DNA of 5,269 bases from JBFIHZ01 sp041601535 (GTDB lineage Bacteria > Pseudomonadota > Gammaproteobacteria > Xanthomonadales > SZUA-36), in the NCBI GenBank assembly GCA_041601535.1, contig JBFIHZ010000296.1:1-5269 (forward strand), read 5' to 3'. This document shows, piece after piece, positions 1-5,269 of the stretch. The notes under the pieces are model-generated. The model worked only from the letters and a program-made list of their open reading frames with translations. It was not told the origin of the DNA and ran no database searches. Position numbers and translations under genes: made by a program. Numbering within the stretch: position 1 is the stretch's first letter; each line of letters starts with the position of its first letter.

Positions 1-351
1 CAACAGCGGCATGGCTACATTTTCCAGCGCGGTGAATTCCGGCAGCAGGTGGTGGAACTGGTAAACAAAGCCCATGGTGCGGTTGCGCATGGCGCCACGT
101 GCCGACTCGCTCAGGCTCCACAGCGATTGGCCGTCCACACGCACTTCGCCGGTATCCGGCCGGTCGAGGCCGCCGAGGATATGCAACAACGTGCTTTTAC
201 CGGCGCCCGACGCGCCCACGATGGCCACCGACTGGCCGGGATGGAGTTGCAGGTCAATGCCCTGCAACACCTTGATTTCCTTGCTGCCCTGGCGAAAGGT
301 TTTGCTGATATTGACGGCTTCCAGGCCGTGCTGCAGTGGGCTGTCATTCAT
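1..351 (-). CDS. lolD: LolD, ATPase of the lipoprotein-releasing ABC transporter (5' part only)
   Basis: LolD is the cytoplasmic ATPase of LolCDE. It hydrolyses ATP so that outer-membrane lipoproteins leave the inner membrane and pass to the chaperone LolA. Only the first 117 codons are present; the gene runs off the left edge. I translated this frame by hand. Residues 46-54 read GASGAGKST, a Walker A motif with catalytic Lys52. Residues 98-112 (QFHHLLPEFTALENV) hold the Q-loop glutamine and are nearly identical to E. coli LolD. The signature motif, Walker B and H-loop lie outside the window. The ATG at 351-349 gives the N-terminal length usual for the family and has a good ribosome binding site. 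The start overlaps the lolC stop by 8 bp, suggesting translational coupling in one operon. The strong Q-loop match makes another ABC ATPase such as MacB or FtsE unlikely. Confidence 0.96.
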   Translation of the reverse strand, partial: MNDSPLQHGLEAVNISKTFRQGSKEIKVLQGIDLQLHPGQSVAIVGASGAGKSTLLHILGGLDRPDTGEVRVDGQSLWSLSESARGAMRNRTMGFVYQFHHLLPEFTALENVAMPLL

Positions 352-1591
352 AGCGCAATGCCTCCGCCGGATGAGTGCGTGACGCGCGCCAGGCCGGATA
401 CAAGGTAGACAGCAGCGACATTCCGAGTGACATCAGGGCGAACTTCATCACATCGGAGCTGCGCAGTTCCGAAGGCAGTTCCGTAATGTAGTAAATGTCG
501 GAAGGAAACAGCGCGAAGCCAAAAAACTGCTCCAGGAAGGGCACCACCGAACTGATGTTCATCGCCAAAGCGATGCCACCGGCGATGCCAAGAATGGTGC
601 CGATCACGCCAATCAGCGTGCCCTGGATAATAAACACCCGCATCACGGTGCCGGATTGTGCCCCCATGGTTTTCAGTATGGCGATATCGGATTGCTTGTC
701 GGTAACCACCATCACCAGCATGGAGATGATATTGAATGCCGCCACCGCGATGATCAGCGACAGGATGACCCACATCACGGTTTTCTCGGTGCGCACCGCC
801 TGGAACAGGTTGCCGCGCTCCTGGGTCCAGTCGCGCACGATGTAGCGGCCGGGCAAATCGCCGGAGATCTCGCGCGCCACCCGCCAGGACTGATCCATGT
901 CGTTCAGTTTCAATCGCACCCCGCCGACATCGCCGGATGGCAGGCGCAGCAGCCGGGCCGCGTCTTCGATATGCACCATGGCCAGCGCCGAATCGTTTTC
1001 GTATTCACCGAACTCAAAGGCCCCCACCACGGTAAAACGGCGCATCAACGGGTTGGCGCCCACCGGGGTGGCTTTGAGCCGCGGGGCGATTACCGTGACC
1101 TGGTCGCCGGGCCCGACCCGCAAGCGGGTGGCCAGGCTGATGCCCAGGATGATGCCGTACTCGCCGGGCACCAGGTCGGCCAGTTGGCCGCTGACCATTT
1201 TTTCGGAAACCTCGGAAACGCGCTCTTCATACGCCGGATCCACCCCGCGGATAAACGCGCCGGATGACTCCCTGCCCTGCAGCCACACGCCCTCCTCGAT
1301 ATACGGCGCCGCGCCCAGCACTTCGCCGTGCTGATCCACGTCGTCGATGATCTGGCGCCATTCGGTCAGGCTGCCCTCCACCGGCTGAATGGTGGCATGG
1401 GCGATGGCGCCAAGAATGCGGGCACGCAATTCCTTTTCAAACCCGTTCATCACGGAAATGACGGTAATCAGCGTGGTCATACCCAGCGCGATGCCCAGCA
1501 TGGAAATCAGCGAGATGAACGAAATGAAGTGATTACGCCGCTTGGCGCGCAGGTAGCGCAGGCCAATAAAGGCTTCTAGTGGTCGGTACAT
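344..1591 (-). CDS. lolC: LolC-type permease of the lipoprotein-releasing LolCDE complex
   Basis: This is an inner-membrane subunit of LolCDE, which extracts outer-membrane lipoproteins and hands them to LolA. The 415-aa protein has the MacB/FtsX topology: a helix at about 25-48, a large periplasmic domain (about 49-270), then helices at about 272-297, 318-345 and 380-402. The N-terminus MYRPLEAFIGLRYLR matches E. coli LolC (MYQPVALFIGLRYMR), as does the end PAEALRYE. Residues 168-186 contain TPVGANPLMRRF, corresponding to the LolC 'Hook' that recruits LolA. Residues 298-310 (DKQSDIAILKTMG) should be the coupling helix that contacts LolD. The C-terminal third (SDIYYITELPSEL) resembles E. coli LolE, and the length is closer to LolE (414) than LolC (399), so a LolF-like single permease is an alternative. 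An in-frame stop at 1624-1622 rules out a longer ATG start. I see no Shine-Dalgarno before the chosen ATG. Confidence 0.95.
   Translation of the reverse strand: MYRPLEAFIGLRYLRAKRRNHFISFISLISMLGIALGMTTLITVISVMNGFEKELRARILGAIAHATIQPVEGSLTEWRQIIDDVDQHGEVLGAAPYIEEGVWLQGRESSGAFIRGVDPAYEERVSEVSEKMVSGQLADLVPGEYGIILGISLATRLRVGPGDQVTVIAPRLKATPVGANPLMRRFTVVGAFEFGEYENDSALAMVHIEDAARLLRLPSGDVGGVRLKLNDMDQSWRVAREISGDLPGRYIVRDWTQERGNLFQAVRTEKTVMWVILSLIIAVAAFNIISMLVMVVTDKQSDIAILKTMGAQSGTVMRVFIIQGTLIGVIGTILGIAGGIALAMNISSVVPFLEQFFGFALFPSDIYYITELPSELRSSDVMKFALMSLGMSLLSTLYPAWRASRTHPAEALRYE
361..365 (-). promoter_or_regulatory. Ribosome binding site of lolD, inside the lolC 3' end
   Basis: On the minus strand this reads GGAGG, a perfect Shine-Dalgarno core, 9 nt upstream of the lolD ATG at 351. 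It lies within the last codons of lolC. It fixes the lolD start and shows that the overlapping gene has its own initiation signal instead of relying only on ribosomes finishing lolC. Confidence 0.8.
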
Positions 1592-1797
1592 TGCGCGAAT
1601 TAGATCATAGGCCGTGCGCCATCACCAGCGCCAAAGGTCCTGTCAGCGTGTAAGAGTTTTCCCCGTTGGCCGGAAAGCGTCTGCACCGCACGGTATCAAC
1701 GAATCTATTCACCGGTCCCGGCCGCGGCGCGGATCGCGTGTGTATGACTGCAGGGTGGCCAGCCAGTTCCCGGCGCGGTGCAACCCGGTGCCACTGG
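1592..1797. other. Gene-free spacer between rluC and lolC
   Basis: These 206 bp lie between the rluC stop and the lolC start, both on the minus strand. I find no convincing gene. There is no GC-rich hairpin followed by a T-run on the minus strand, so no intrinsic terminator for rluC is evident. A small hairpin at 1658-1676 (arms TTTCC and GGAAA) lacks a U-tract. The spacer may be transcribed as part of an rluC-lolC-lolD message or may carry its own lolC promoter. Confidence 0.6.
1604..1609 (-). promoter_or_regulatory. Possible -10 element for lolC
   Basis: The minus strand reads TATGAT, 5 of 6 matches to TATAAT. Transcription would start near 1597, leaving only about 5 nt before the lolC ATG, which would explain the missing Shine-Dalgarno. 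The -35 is weak: the nearest candidate is TTGGCG (1634-1629) at a long 19-bp spacing. A hexamer like this can occur by chance, so this is tentative. Confidence 0.25.
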
Positions 1798-2751
1798 TCA
1801 GTGCTCCAGCCGCTCCAGCACCTCACGCAGTGCCGGCGGCAAGGGTGCGTTCACCGCCAGGCTGGCACCGCTGATACTTGCAAAACGCAGGTCGTGCGCA
1901 TGCAGGAACAAACGGCGCAGGCCGCGCGCTTTCCACGCCTCCAGCGAAGTTTTGCTGCTATAGCGCTCATCGCCGGCCAGCGGCAGCCCCAGGTGGGCGG
2001 CATGGGCGCGGATCTGGTGGGTGCGGCCGGTCAGCAGTTCGGCTTCCACGTAACTGCAGTCAGCAAAAGCCTGCAGCAGGCGGAACCGGGTCACCGCTGA
2101 TTTGCCTTCCTCGTGCACTTCCATCTGGTGCTCACTGGCCCCGGGGCAGCGGCGCAGCGGTGCGTCCACTTCCACCCGCGCCTCCTTCAGGCGGCCGTCC
2201 ATCAGGCACAGGTAGTGCTTGGTGATGGTATTACCCCGGAACTGGTCGGACAGATGCCGCAGCGCCGGCCCGCTTTTGGCCAGCGCCACGCAGCCGCTGG
2301 TTTCCCGGTCCAGCCGGTGTGCCAGTTCCACGTACTGACCCGGCCTGGCCTGGCGCAGCGCGTCGATCAGGCCCCAGGGCAAATTGCTGCCGGCATGCAC
2401 GGCCATGCCCGATGGTTTGTTGATCACCAGGTAGTCGTCGTCCTCGAACAAAATGGCAGCATGTACCTGTTCCAGCACGGCGTCGCTGACGCGCACCGTG
2501 CCATCGGCATTGGTGCGTGCCGGTGGAATGCGCACTTCATCGCCACGGCTCACCTTGTTGACCGGCTTGCAGCGTTTACCGTTGATCCGCACCTGGCCGG
2601 TGCGGATCATGCGGTAAATGGCGGCTTTGGGCACGCCTTTGAGGTGCCGGGCCAGGAAGTTGTCAATGCGCTGTCCCTCGTGGTCAGCAGACACTTCCAC
2701 CCGTTTCACCCCGTTCTTTTTGAATGACTCTGAATTCAACGGGCAACTCAT
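1798..2751 (-). CDS. rluC: 23S rRNA pseudouridine synthase RluC
   Basis: The E. coli RluC enzyme isomerises uridines 955, 2504 and 2580 of 23S rRNA to pseudouridine. This 317-aa protein (E. coli 319) has an N-terminal S4 RNA-binding domain at about 17-80, with GQRIDNFLARHLKGVPKAAI and the RIPP that ends the domain in E. coli RluC. The RluA-type catalytic domain follows, with NKPSGMAVHAGS at 111-122, the catalytic motif HRLDRETSG (Asp148) and RTHQIRAHAAHLGLPLAGDERY at about 243-264. LFLHAHDLRF near 281-290 is the usual C-terminal block. The S4 domain and the GSNLPWGLI segment favour RluC over RluD or RluA. The ATG at 2751 gives the family length but has no visible Shine-Dalgarno; a GTG at 2709 (303 aa) is the main alternative. 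The gene is divergent from rne, as in E. coli and Pseudomonas, and its start codon overlaps the -35 box of the rne promoter. Confidence 0.96.
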   Translation of the reverse strand: MSCPLNSESFKKNGVKRVEVSADHEGQRIDNFLARHLKGVPKAAIYRMIRTGQVRINGKRCKPVNKVSRGDEVRIPPARTNADGTVRVSDAVLEQVHAAILFEDDDYLVINKPSGMAVHAGSNLPWGLIDALRQARPGQYVELAHRLDRETSGCVALAKSGPALRHLSDQFRGNTITKHYLCLMDGRLKEARVEVDAPLRRCPGASEHQMEVHEEGKSAVTRFRLLQAFADCSYVEAELLTGRTHQIRAHAAHLGLPLAGDERYSSKTSLEAWKARGLRRLFLHAHDLRFASISGASLAVNAPLPPALREVLERLEH

Positions 2752-2779
2752 TGATAGGATGGGAAAAGGCTGTTATATT
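2751..2779 (+). promoter_or_regulatory. Sigma70-type promoter of rne with extended -10
   Basis: The -35 box TTGATA (2751-2756, 5 of 6 consensus) is followed by a 17-bp spacer and the -10 box TATATT (2774-2779, 5 of 6). TG at 2771-2772 makes it an extended -10 promoter. Predicted transcription start is near 2786, giving a leader of about 450 nt; the E. coli rne leader is about 360 nt. The first base of the -35 box is also part of the rluC start codon on the other strand, so RNA polymerase here could interfere with early rluC transcription. It is a prediction from sequence only. Confidence 0.7.
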
Positions 2780-3049
2780 ACAGGGCTTCGGACTACCGCG
2801 CTGGATGATGCGTGAATGTCATCAGACTCTCCGGTCACCCCGGCCGATCTCATCGGCAAGCGTCATTGGAAATTCACCAGCCCGGCACACAGGGCTATGG
2901 TACCCGCCTTGTAAGCATATCCGAACCCGCCTGCTGAGCGCACGCATGTGTGCCGGAACGGGGCCAACCGGCGTCCACGACCGCATGATACAAGCACGCA
3001 ATACAGGCTTGTTGGGGTTGTTGAAGCAGCAGGCCAATTAGAGATTCAG

Positions 3050-3072
3050 TCAACAGCCATAAAGGCGGTTGA
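3050..3072 (+). promoter_or_regulatory. rne leader stem-loop 1
   Basis: TCAAC (3050-3054) pairs with GTTGA (3068-3072). After one A/G mismatch, GCC (3056-3058) pairs with GGC (3064-3066). The loop is ATAAA. There are eight pairs around a single mismatch, with an A-rich pentaloop. Confidence 0.5.
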
Positions 3073-3078
3073 TCCAGT

Positions 3079-3101
3079 CCGGCATGTAGCAAGTATGCCG
3101 G
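3079..3101 (+). promoter_or_regulatory. rne leader stem-loop 2
   Basis: CCGGCAT (3079-3085) pairs perfectly with ATGCCGG (3095-3101), plus one G-U wobble (3086 with 3094). The loop is TAGCAAG. The following bases are AU-rich but include no U-run, so this is a leader hairpin and not a terminator. Confidence 0.6.
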
Positions 3102-3103
3102 CC

Positions 3104-3120
3104 AACAATTTAAATGAATA
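3104..3120 (+). promoter_or_regulatory. AU-rich unpaired stretch, candidate RNase E cleavage site
   Basis: This A/T-rich stretch lies between stem-loops 2 and 3. AATTT at 3107-3111 fits the RNWUU preference reported for RNase E in Salmonella. RNase E prefers single-stranded AU-rich RNA next to stem-loops, so this is the most obvious place for the enzyme to cut its own message. It is inferred from sequence and context. Confidence 0.4.
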
Positions 3121-3125
3121 GGCAA

Positions 3126-3156
3126 TCCTGGTGTGGCGGTTGTAATACCACCAGGA
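3126..3156 (+). promoter_or_regulatory. rne leader stem-loop 3
   Basis: TCCTGGTG (3126-3133) pairs perfectly with CACCAGGA (3149-3156), eight base pairs. The 15-nt loop is TGGCGGTTGTAATAC. Within it GGT and ACC could pair as a competing inner helix. It is one of the strongest stems in the leader and a candidate RNase E recognition element. Confidence 0.6.
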
Positions 3157-3165
3157 ACATGAATA

Positions 3166-3204
3166 ACGTAGCTGCGCGGCGAATCGCCACGCAGCAGTGT
3201 ACGT
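3166..3204 (+). promoter_or_regulatory. rne leader stem-loop 4 (long composite stem)
   Basis: The outer arms ACGTA (3166-3170) and TACGT (3200-3204) pair. Next GCTGCG (3171-3176) pairs with CGCAGC (3190-3195), leaving AGTG (3196-3199) as a bulge. After a C/A mismatch, GGCG (3178-3181) pairs with CGCC (3185-3188) around the loop AAT. That gives fifteen pairs, the largest fold in the window, ending 31 nt before the rne start codon. Confidence 0.65.
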
Positions 3205-3205
3205 G

Positions 3206-3225
3206 TTCAGGCCAGGATGCCTGAG
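3206..3225 (+). promoter_or_regulatory. Stem-loop 5, partly masking the rne ribosome binding site
   Basis: TCAGGC (3207-3212) pairs perfectly with GCCTGA (3219-3224) around the loop CAGGAT, with a U-G wobble (3206 with 3225) at its base. The 3' arm includes the first bases of the Shine-Dalgarno sequence TGAGGA, so the closed hairpin would partly hide it. The loop carries a second Shine-Dalgarno-like AGGA. This suggests translational control of rne, but it is unproven. Confidence 0.5.
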
Positions 3226-3227
3226 GA
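3222..3227 (+). promoter_or_regulatory. Ribosome binding site of rne
   Basis: TGAGGA sits 8 nt before the ATG at 3236 and fixes that start. The spacer AAAAACAA is A-rich and unstructured. The 5' half of the site lies in a hairpin stem (3206-3225). Confidence 0.75.
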
Positions 3228-3235
3228 AAAACAAC

Positions 3236-5269
3236 ATGTTAAGAATGCTGATTAACGCAACTCAGCCTGAAGAGTTGCGTGTGGCTGTGGCCGATGGCCA
3301 AACCCTGATAGACCTCGATATTGAAGTTCCCGCGCTCGAACAGAAAAAGTCCAACGTTTACAAAGGCCGCATTACCCGGGTCGAGCCTTCACTGGAAGCC
3401 TGCTTCGTGGATTTCGGTTCGCTGCGCCATGGCTTTTTACCCCTGAAGGAAATCTGCCCGTCGTATTACCACCCGTCCGCGCAGAAAAAAGATGGCAAGG
3501 TTTCCATCCGTGACGCGGTAAAAGAAGGTCAGGAACTGATCGTTCAGGTGGAAAAGGAAGAACGCGGCAACAAGGGCGCGGCACTGACCACTTATATTTC
3601 ACTGGCCGGCCGTTACCTGGTATTGATGCCCACCAACCCGAAAGCGGGTGGCGTATCGCGCCGCATCAGCGGTGATGACCGCAACGATTTGCGCGAACAG
3701 CTGCAAAACGTGATTGCACCCGATAACGTGGGCATCATCGTACGCACCGCCGGCGTTGGCCGCGAGGCTGAAGAACTGCAATGGGATCTCGACTACCTGC
3801 TGCAGTTATGGGAAGCCATTGAAAAAGCCTCGGCCGAGAAAAAAGCACCCTTTCTGATCTACCAGGAAAGCAACCTGTTCATCCGCGCGTTGCGCGATCA
3901 TTTGCGCAACGACATTGGCGAAATCCTGGTGGACGATGAACGCGTCTACGAAGATGCGCGCAAGTTCATCGAAGACGTGATGCCGCACAACGTGCGCAAG
4001 CTGAAGCTGTACCAGGACGATGTGCCGCTGTTCAGCCGCTACCAGATTGAAAGCCAGATCGAGTCGGCCTTCTCACGCACCGTGGAGCTGCCTTCCGGCG
4101 CTTCCATCGTGATTGACCACACCGAGGCCATGCTGTCGATTGATATCAACTCGGCGCGCGCCACCAAGGGCTCTGACATCGAGGAAACCGCCTACCGCAC
4201 CAACCTGGAAGCGGCCGATGAAATTGCCCGGCAGCTGCGCCTGCGCGACCTCGGCGGCCTGATCGTCATCGACTTTATTGACATGATGGACCGCAAGCAT
4301 CAACGCGACGTGGAAGAGCGTCTGAAGCATGCCCTGCAGATTGACAAGGCACGCGTGCAGACCGGCCGCATATCACGCTTTGGCCTGCTGGAAATGTCGC
4401 GGCAGCGGCTGCGGCCATCACTGGGCGAATCCAGCCAGGAGACCTGCCCGCGCTGCGATGGCCATGGCACCATCCGCAGCATCGAATCACTGGCCTTGTC
4501 CATCCTCAGGCTGCTGGAAGAAGAGTGCATGAAGGAACACACCGGCCAGGTCATCGTGCAGGCTCCACCCAATGTGTCCAATTTCCTGCTGAACGAAAAG
4601 CGTAAGGCACTGGCCAGCATCGAGCAACGTCATGCCGTGCCCATCCTGATTCTGTCCAACACCCATATGCAGCGTCCGCGGTTTGAAATCGAACGCGTGC
4701 GCAAGGCCGATGTTGACCACGAGCCCAGTTACGCTCATGTGATCAAACCTGAAGAGGAAGCGGCACCGCCCAGCGAAGCTGCGCGCATTGCGGCCAAAGC
4801 CGCCAATGCCCCGGCCGTGTCGGCCATCAGCCCGTCCCGCCCGGCACCTGCCCGTCCCGCGCCGGCACCAGCGCAGGCCGAAGAACAGCCGGCAGCCAAG
4901 TCTGGCAGGCTGGGCAAGTTTTTTGCCGCACTGTTTGGCGGTTCGGAAGCTGCCAAGGCTGCCAGCCCGGCAAGCGCACCCAAAGTACAACCGGCCAAAG
5001 CACAACCGGCCAAAGCGGAACCGGCCAGCGAGCCCAAGCCAGCCGGGCGCCCTGCCCCGCAAACCAGCCGGGCCGATGGTCAACCCAACCGCAGGCGGCG
5101 TAAAAAAGCCAGCAAGAAAACCGGTGGCCCCGATGCTGATAACCGTCAGCAAAGCAAGAAAGCCACGCGCAAGAAAGCCGGTAAAAAGAAACGCGTACGC
5201 AAGAAGGCAGCCAACCGGCAGGCAGCAGGCGGCCCGGCTACAGATTCTGCCTCGTCCGATAATAAGCAG
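3236..5269 (+). CDS. rne: RNase E, endoribonuclease and degradosome scaffold (3' end beyond window)
   Basis: RNase E makes the rate-limiting cuts in mRNA decay and processes rRNA, tRNA and small RNAs at the inner membrane, where it also scaffolds the degradosome. I translated 678 codons with no stop; the gene runs off the right edge (E. coli 1061 aa). The N-terminus MLRMLINATQPEELRVA matches E. coli MKRMLINATQQEELRVA. An S1 domain lies at about 35-125, with Phe57 and Phe67 for RNA binding. The 5'-monophosphate sensor Arg170-Thr171 is in IIVRTAGVG. The DNase I-like domain has metal ligands Asp303 (SIDINSARA) and Asp346 (GLIVIDFIDM). CPRC at 404-407 is the zinc link for tetramer formation. These last three sites fall at exact E. 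coli positions. Beyond about 500 come a Pro/Ala-rich linker, a membrane-anchor helix (557-569) and a basic region from 618. The membrane helix and basic tail indicate RNase E and not the shorter RNase G. Autoregulation through the leader is likely. Confidence 0.98.
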   Translation, partial: MLRMLINATQPEELRVAVADGQTLIDLDIEVPALEQKKSNVYKGRITRVEPSLEACFVDFGSLRHGFLPLKEICPSYYHPSAQKKDGKVSIRDAVKEGQELIVQVEKEERGNKGAALTTYISLAGRYLVLMPTNPKAGGVSRRISGDDRNDLREQLQNVIAPDNVGIIVRTAGVGREAEELQWDLDYLLQLWEAIEKASAEKKAPFLIYQESNLFIRALRDHLRNDIGEILVDDERVYEDARKFIEDVMPHNVRKLKLYQDDVPLFSRYQIESQIESAFSRTVELPSGASIVIDHTEAMLSIDINSARATKGSDIEETAYRTNLEAADEIARQLRLRDLGGLIVIDFIDMMDRKHQRDVEERLKHALQIDKARVQTGRISRFGLLEMSRQRLRPSLGESSQETCPRCDGHGTIRSIESLALSILRLLEEECMKEHTGQVIVQAPPNVSNFLLNEKRKALASIEQRHAVPILILSNTHMQRPRFEIERVRKADVDHEPSYAHVIKPEEEAAPPSEAARIAAKAANAPAVSAISPSRPAPARPAPAPAQAEEQPAAKSGRLGKFFAALFGGSEAAKAASPASAPKVQPAKAQPAKAEPASEPKPAGRPAPQTSRADGQPNRRRRKKASKKTGGPDADNRQQSKKATRKKAGKKKRVRKKAANRQAAGGPATDSASSDNKQ
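4904..4942 (+). other. Membrane-targeting amphipathic helix segment within rne
   Basis: Residues 557-569 read GRLGKFFAALFGG. Leu559, Phe562, Phe563, Leu566 and Phe567 fall on one face of a helix, with Arg558 and Lys561 beside them. E. coli RNase E has a similar segment at about 565-585 (GLLSRFFGALKALF) that binds the inner membrane. Position, flanking Ala/Pro-rich linker and composition agree, so this protein is probably membrane-attached too. Confidence 0.8.
4985..5029 (+). repeat. Three tandem 15-bp repeats in the rne linker
   Basis: Three in-frame copies of a 15-bp unit, GTACAACCGGCCAAA, GCACAACCGGCCAAA and GCGGAACCGGCCAGC, encode VQPAK, AQPAK and AEPAS. The core CAACCGGCCAAA is identical in the first two copies. 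It lies in the disordered linker between the membrane helix and the basic region. The unit is a multiple of three, so copy-number changes would keep the frame. Confidence 0.8.

Larger units (their letters stand above)
2786..3235 (+). promoter_or_regulatory. Long structured 5' leader of rne, probably autoregulatory
   Basis: This stretch between the predicted start site and the rne ATG contains no convincing gene. It is rich in inverted repeats, listed separately where strong. Weaker ones are 2831-2843 (CCGG arms), 2843-2857 (GCCGAT/ATCGGC), 2879-2896 (AGCCC/GGGCT) and 2952-2972 (GCCGG/CCGGC). In E. coli the rne leader folds into stem-loops through which RNase E recognises and cleaves its own mRNA, keeping enzyme levels constant. 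A long folded leader at the same place before an evident rne gene supports the same role here. I cannot show homology to the E. coli hairpins by eye. Confidence 0.65.

Noticed and set aside
656..1267. 203-codon plus-strand open frame opposite lolC
   Set aside because: It has His/Gln/Gly-rich composition typical of an antisense shadow and overlaps a clearly homologous lolC. No domain was recognised.
1792..1803. Perfect palindrome-like CACTGGTCAGTG at the rluC stop codon, considered as a terminator
   Set aside because: The loop would be only 2 nt and no T-run follows on the minus strand.
2113..2727. 204-codon plus-strand open frame opposite rluC
   Set aside because: It lies antisense to a confident RluC with conserved catalytic motifs and resembles no known protein.
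3048..3053. TTGACT on the minus strand as a -35 box for rluC
   Set aside because: The hexamers at 16-18 bp spacing (around 3024-3031) are GC-rich and do not resemble a -10 box.
3079..3111. Hairpin followed by an AU-rich run, considered as an intrinsic terminator
   Set aside because: The downstream bases are mixed A and T with no run of four or more T, and the hairpin lies inside the rne leader.
2822..3237. Several short minus-strand open frames (63-76 codons) within the rne leader
   Set aside because: They lack good ribosome binding sites, are Cys/His/Trp-rich and overlap one another. Leader RNA structure explains the region better.
3217..3255. 12-codon ORF (MPEEKQHVKNAD) overlapping the rne start in another frame
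   Set aside because: Its ATG falls in the loop and stem of the hairpin at 3206-3225 and it has only a weak, close Shine-Dalgarno. It is short enough to arise by chance.
4487..5152. 221-codon open frame antisense to rne on the minus strand
   Set aside because: It is the mirror of the GC-rich, Ala/Pro-rich rne frame, whose homology is certain. The translation is low-complexity Gly/Arg/Phe with no recognisable domain.

Overview
The window looks like ordinary chromosomal housekeeping DNA from a gammaproteobacterium that is not a close relative of the enterics. It is GC-rich (by eye, not counted). All four genes have recognisable Escherichia coli or Pseudomonas counterparts: lolD, lolC, rluC and rne. 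I see no mobile element, CRISPR array, tRNA, rRNA or phage gene, and no undescribed defence or metabolic system. The most interesting part is the long, heavily folded leader in front of rne.

Layout. Positions 1-351 (minus strand) hold the first 117 codons of lolD, the ATPase of the lipoprotein-releasing LolCDE transporter; it continues past the left edge. Its start overlaps the end of lolC (344-1591, minus), a four-helix permease subunit. A 206-bp gap with no gene (1592-1797) separates lolC from rluC (1798-2751, minus), a 23S rRNA pseudouridine synthase. I found no convincing intrinsic terminator between rluC and lolC, so read-through from rluC into lolCD is possible.

The 484-bp gap at 2752-3235 separates rluC from the divergent gene rne. 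A good sigma70-type promoter with an extended -10 element overlaps the rluC start codon and faces rne. It predicts a leader of about 450 nt. The last 190 nt of that leader can form five consecutive stem-loops, with one AU-rich single-stranded stretch between the second and third and the last one partly covering the ribosome binding site. In E. coli, RNase E controls its own synthesis by cleaving its long structured leader, and this layout fits the same logic.

rne (3236 to the right edge, plus strand) is open for 678 codons with no stop. It covers the whole catalytic half of RNase E, with metal-binding and zinc-link residues at the E. coli positions, then a Pro/Ala-rich linker, an amphipathic membrane-anchor helix and a very basic Lys/Arg segment. 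The rest of the C-terminal scaffold is beyond the window.

Functionally, rluC and rne both act on RNA (rRNA modification, RNA decay and processing) and share one divergent control region. lolC and lolD belong to outer-membrane lipoprotein export and are probably an operon that continues to the left.
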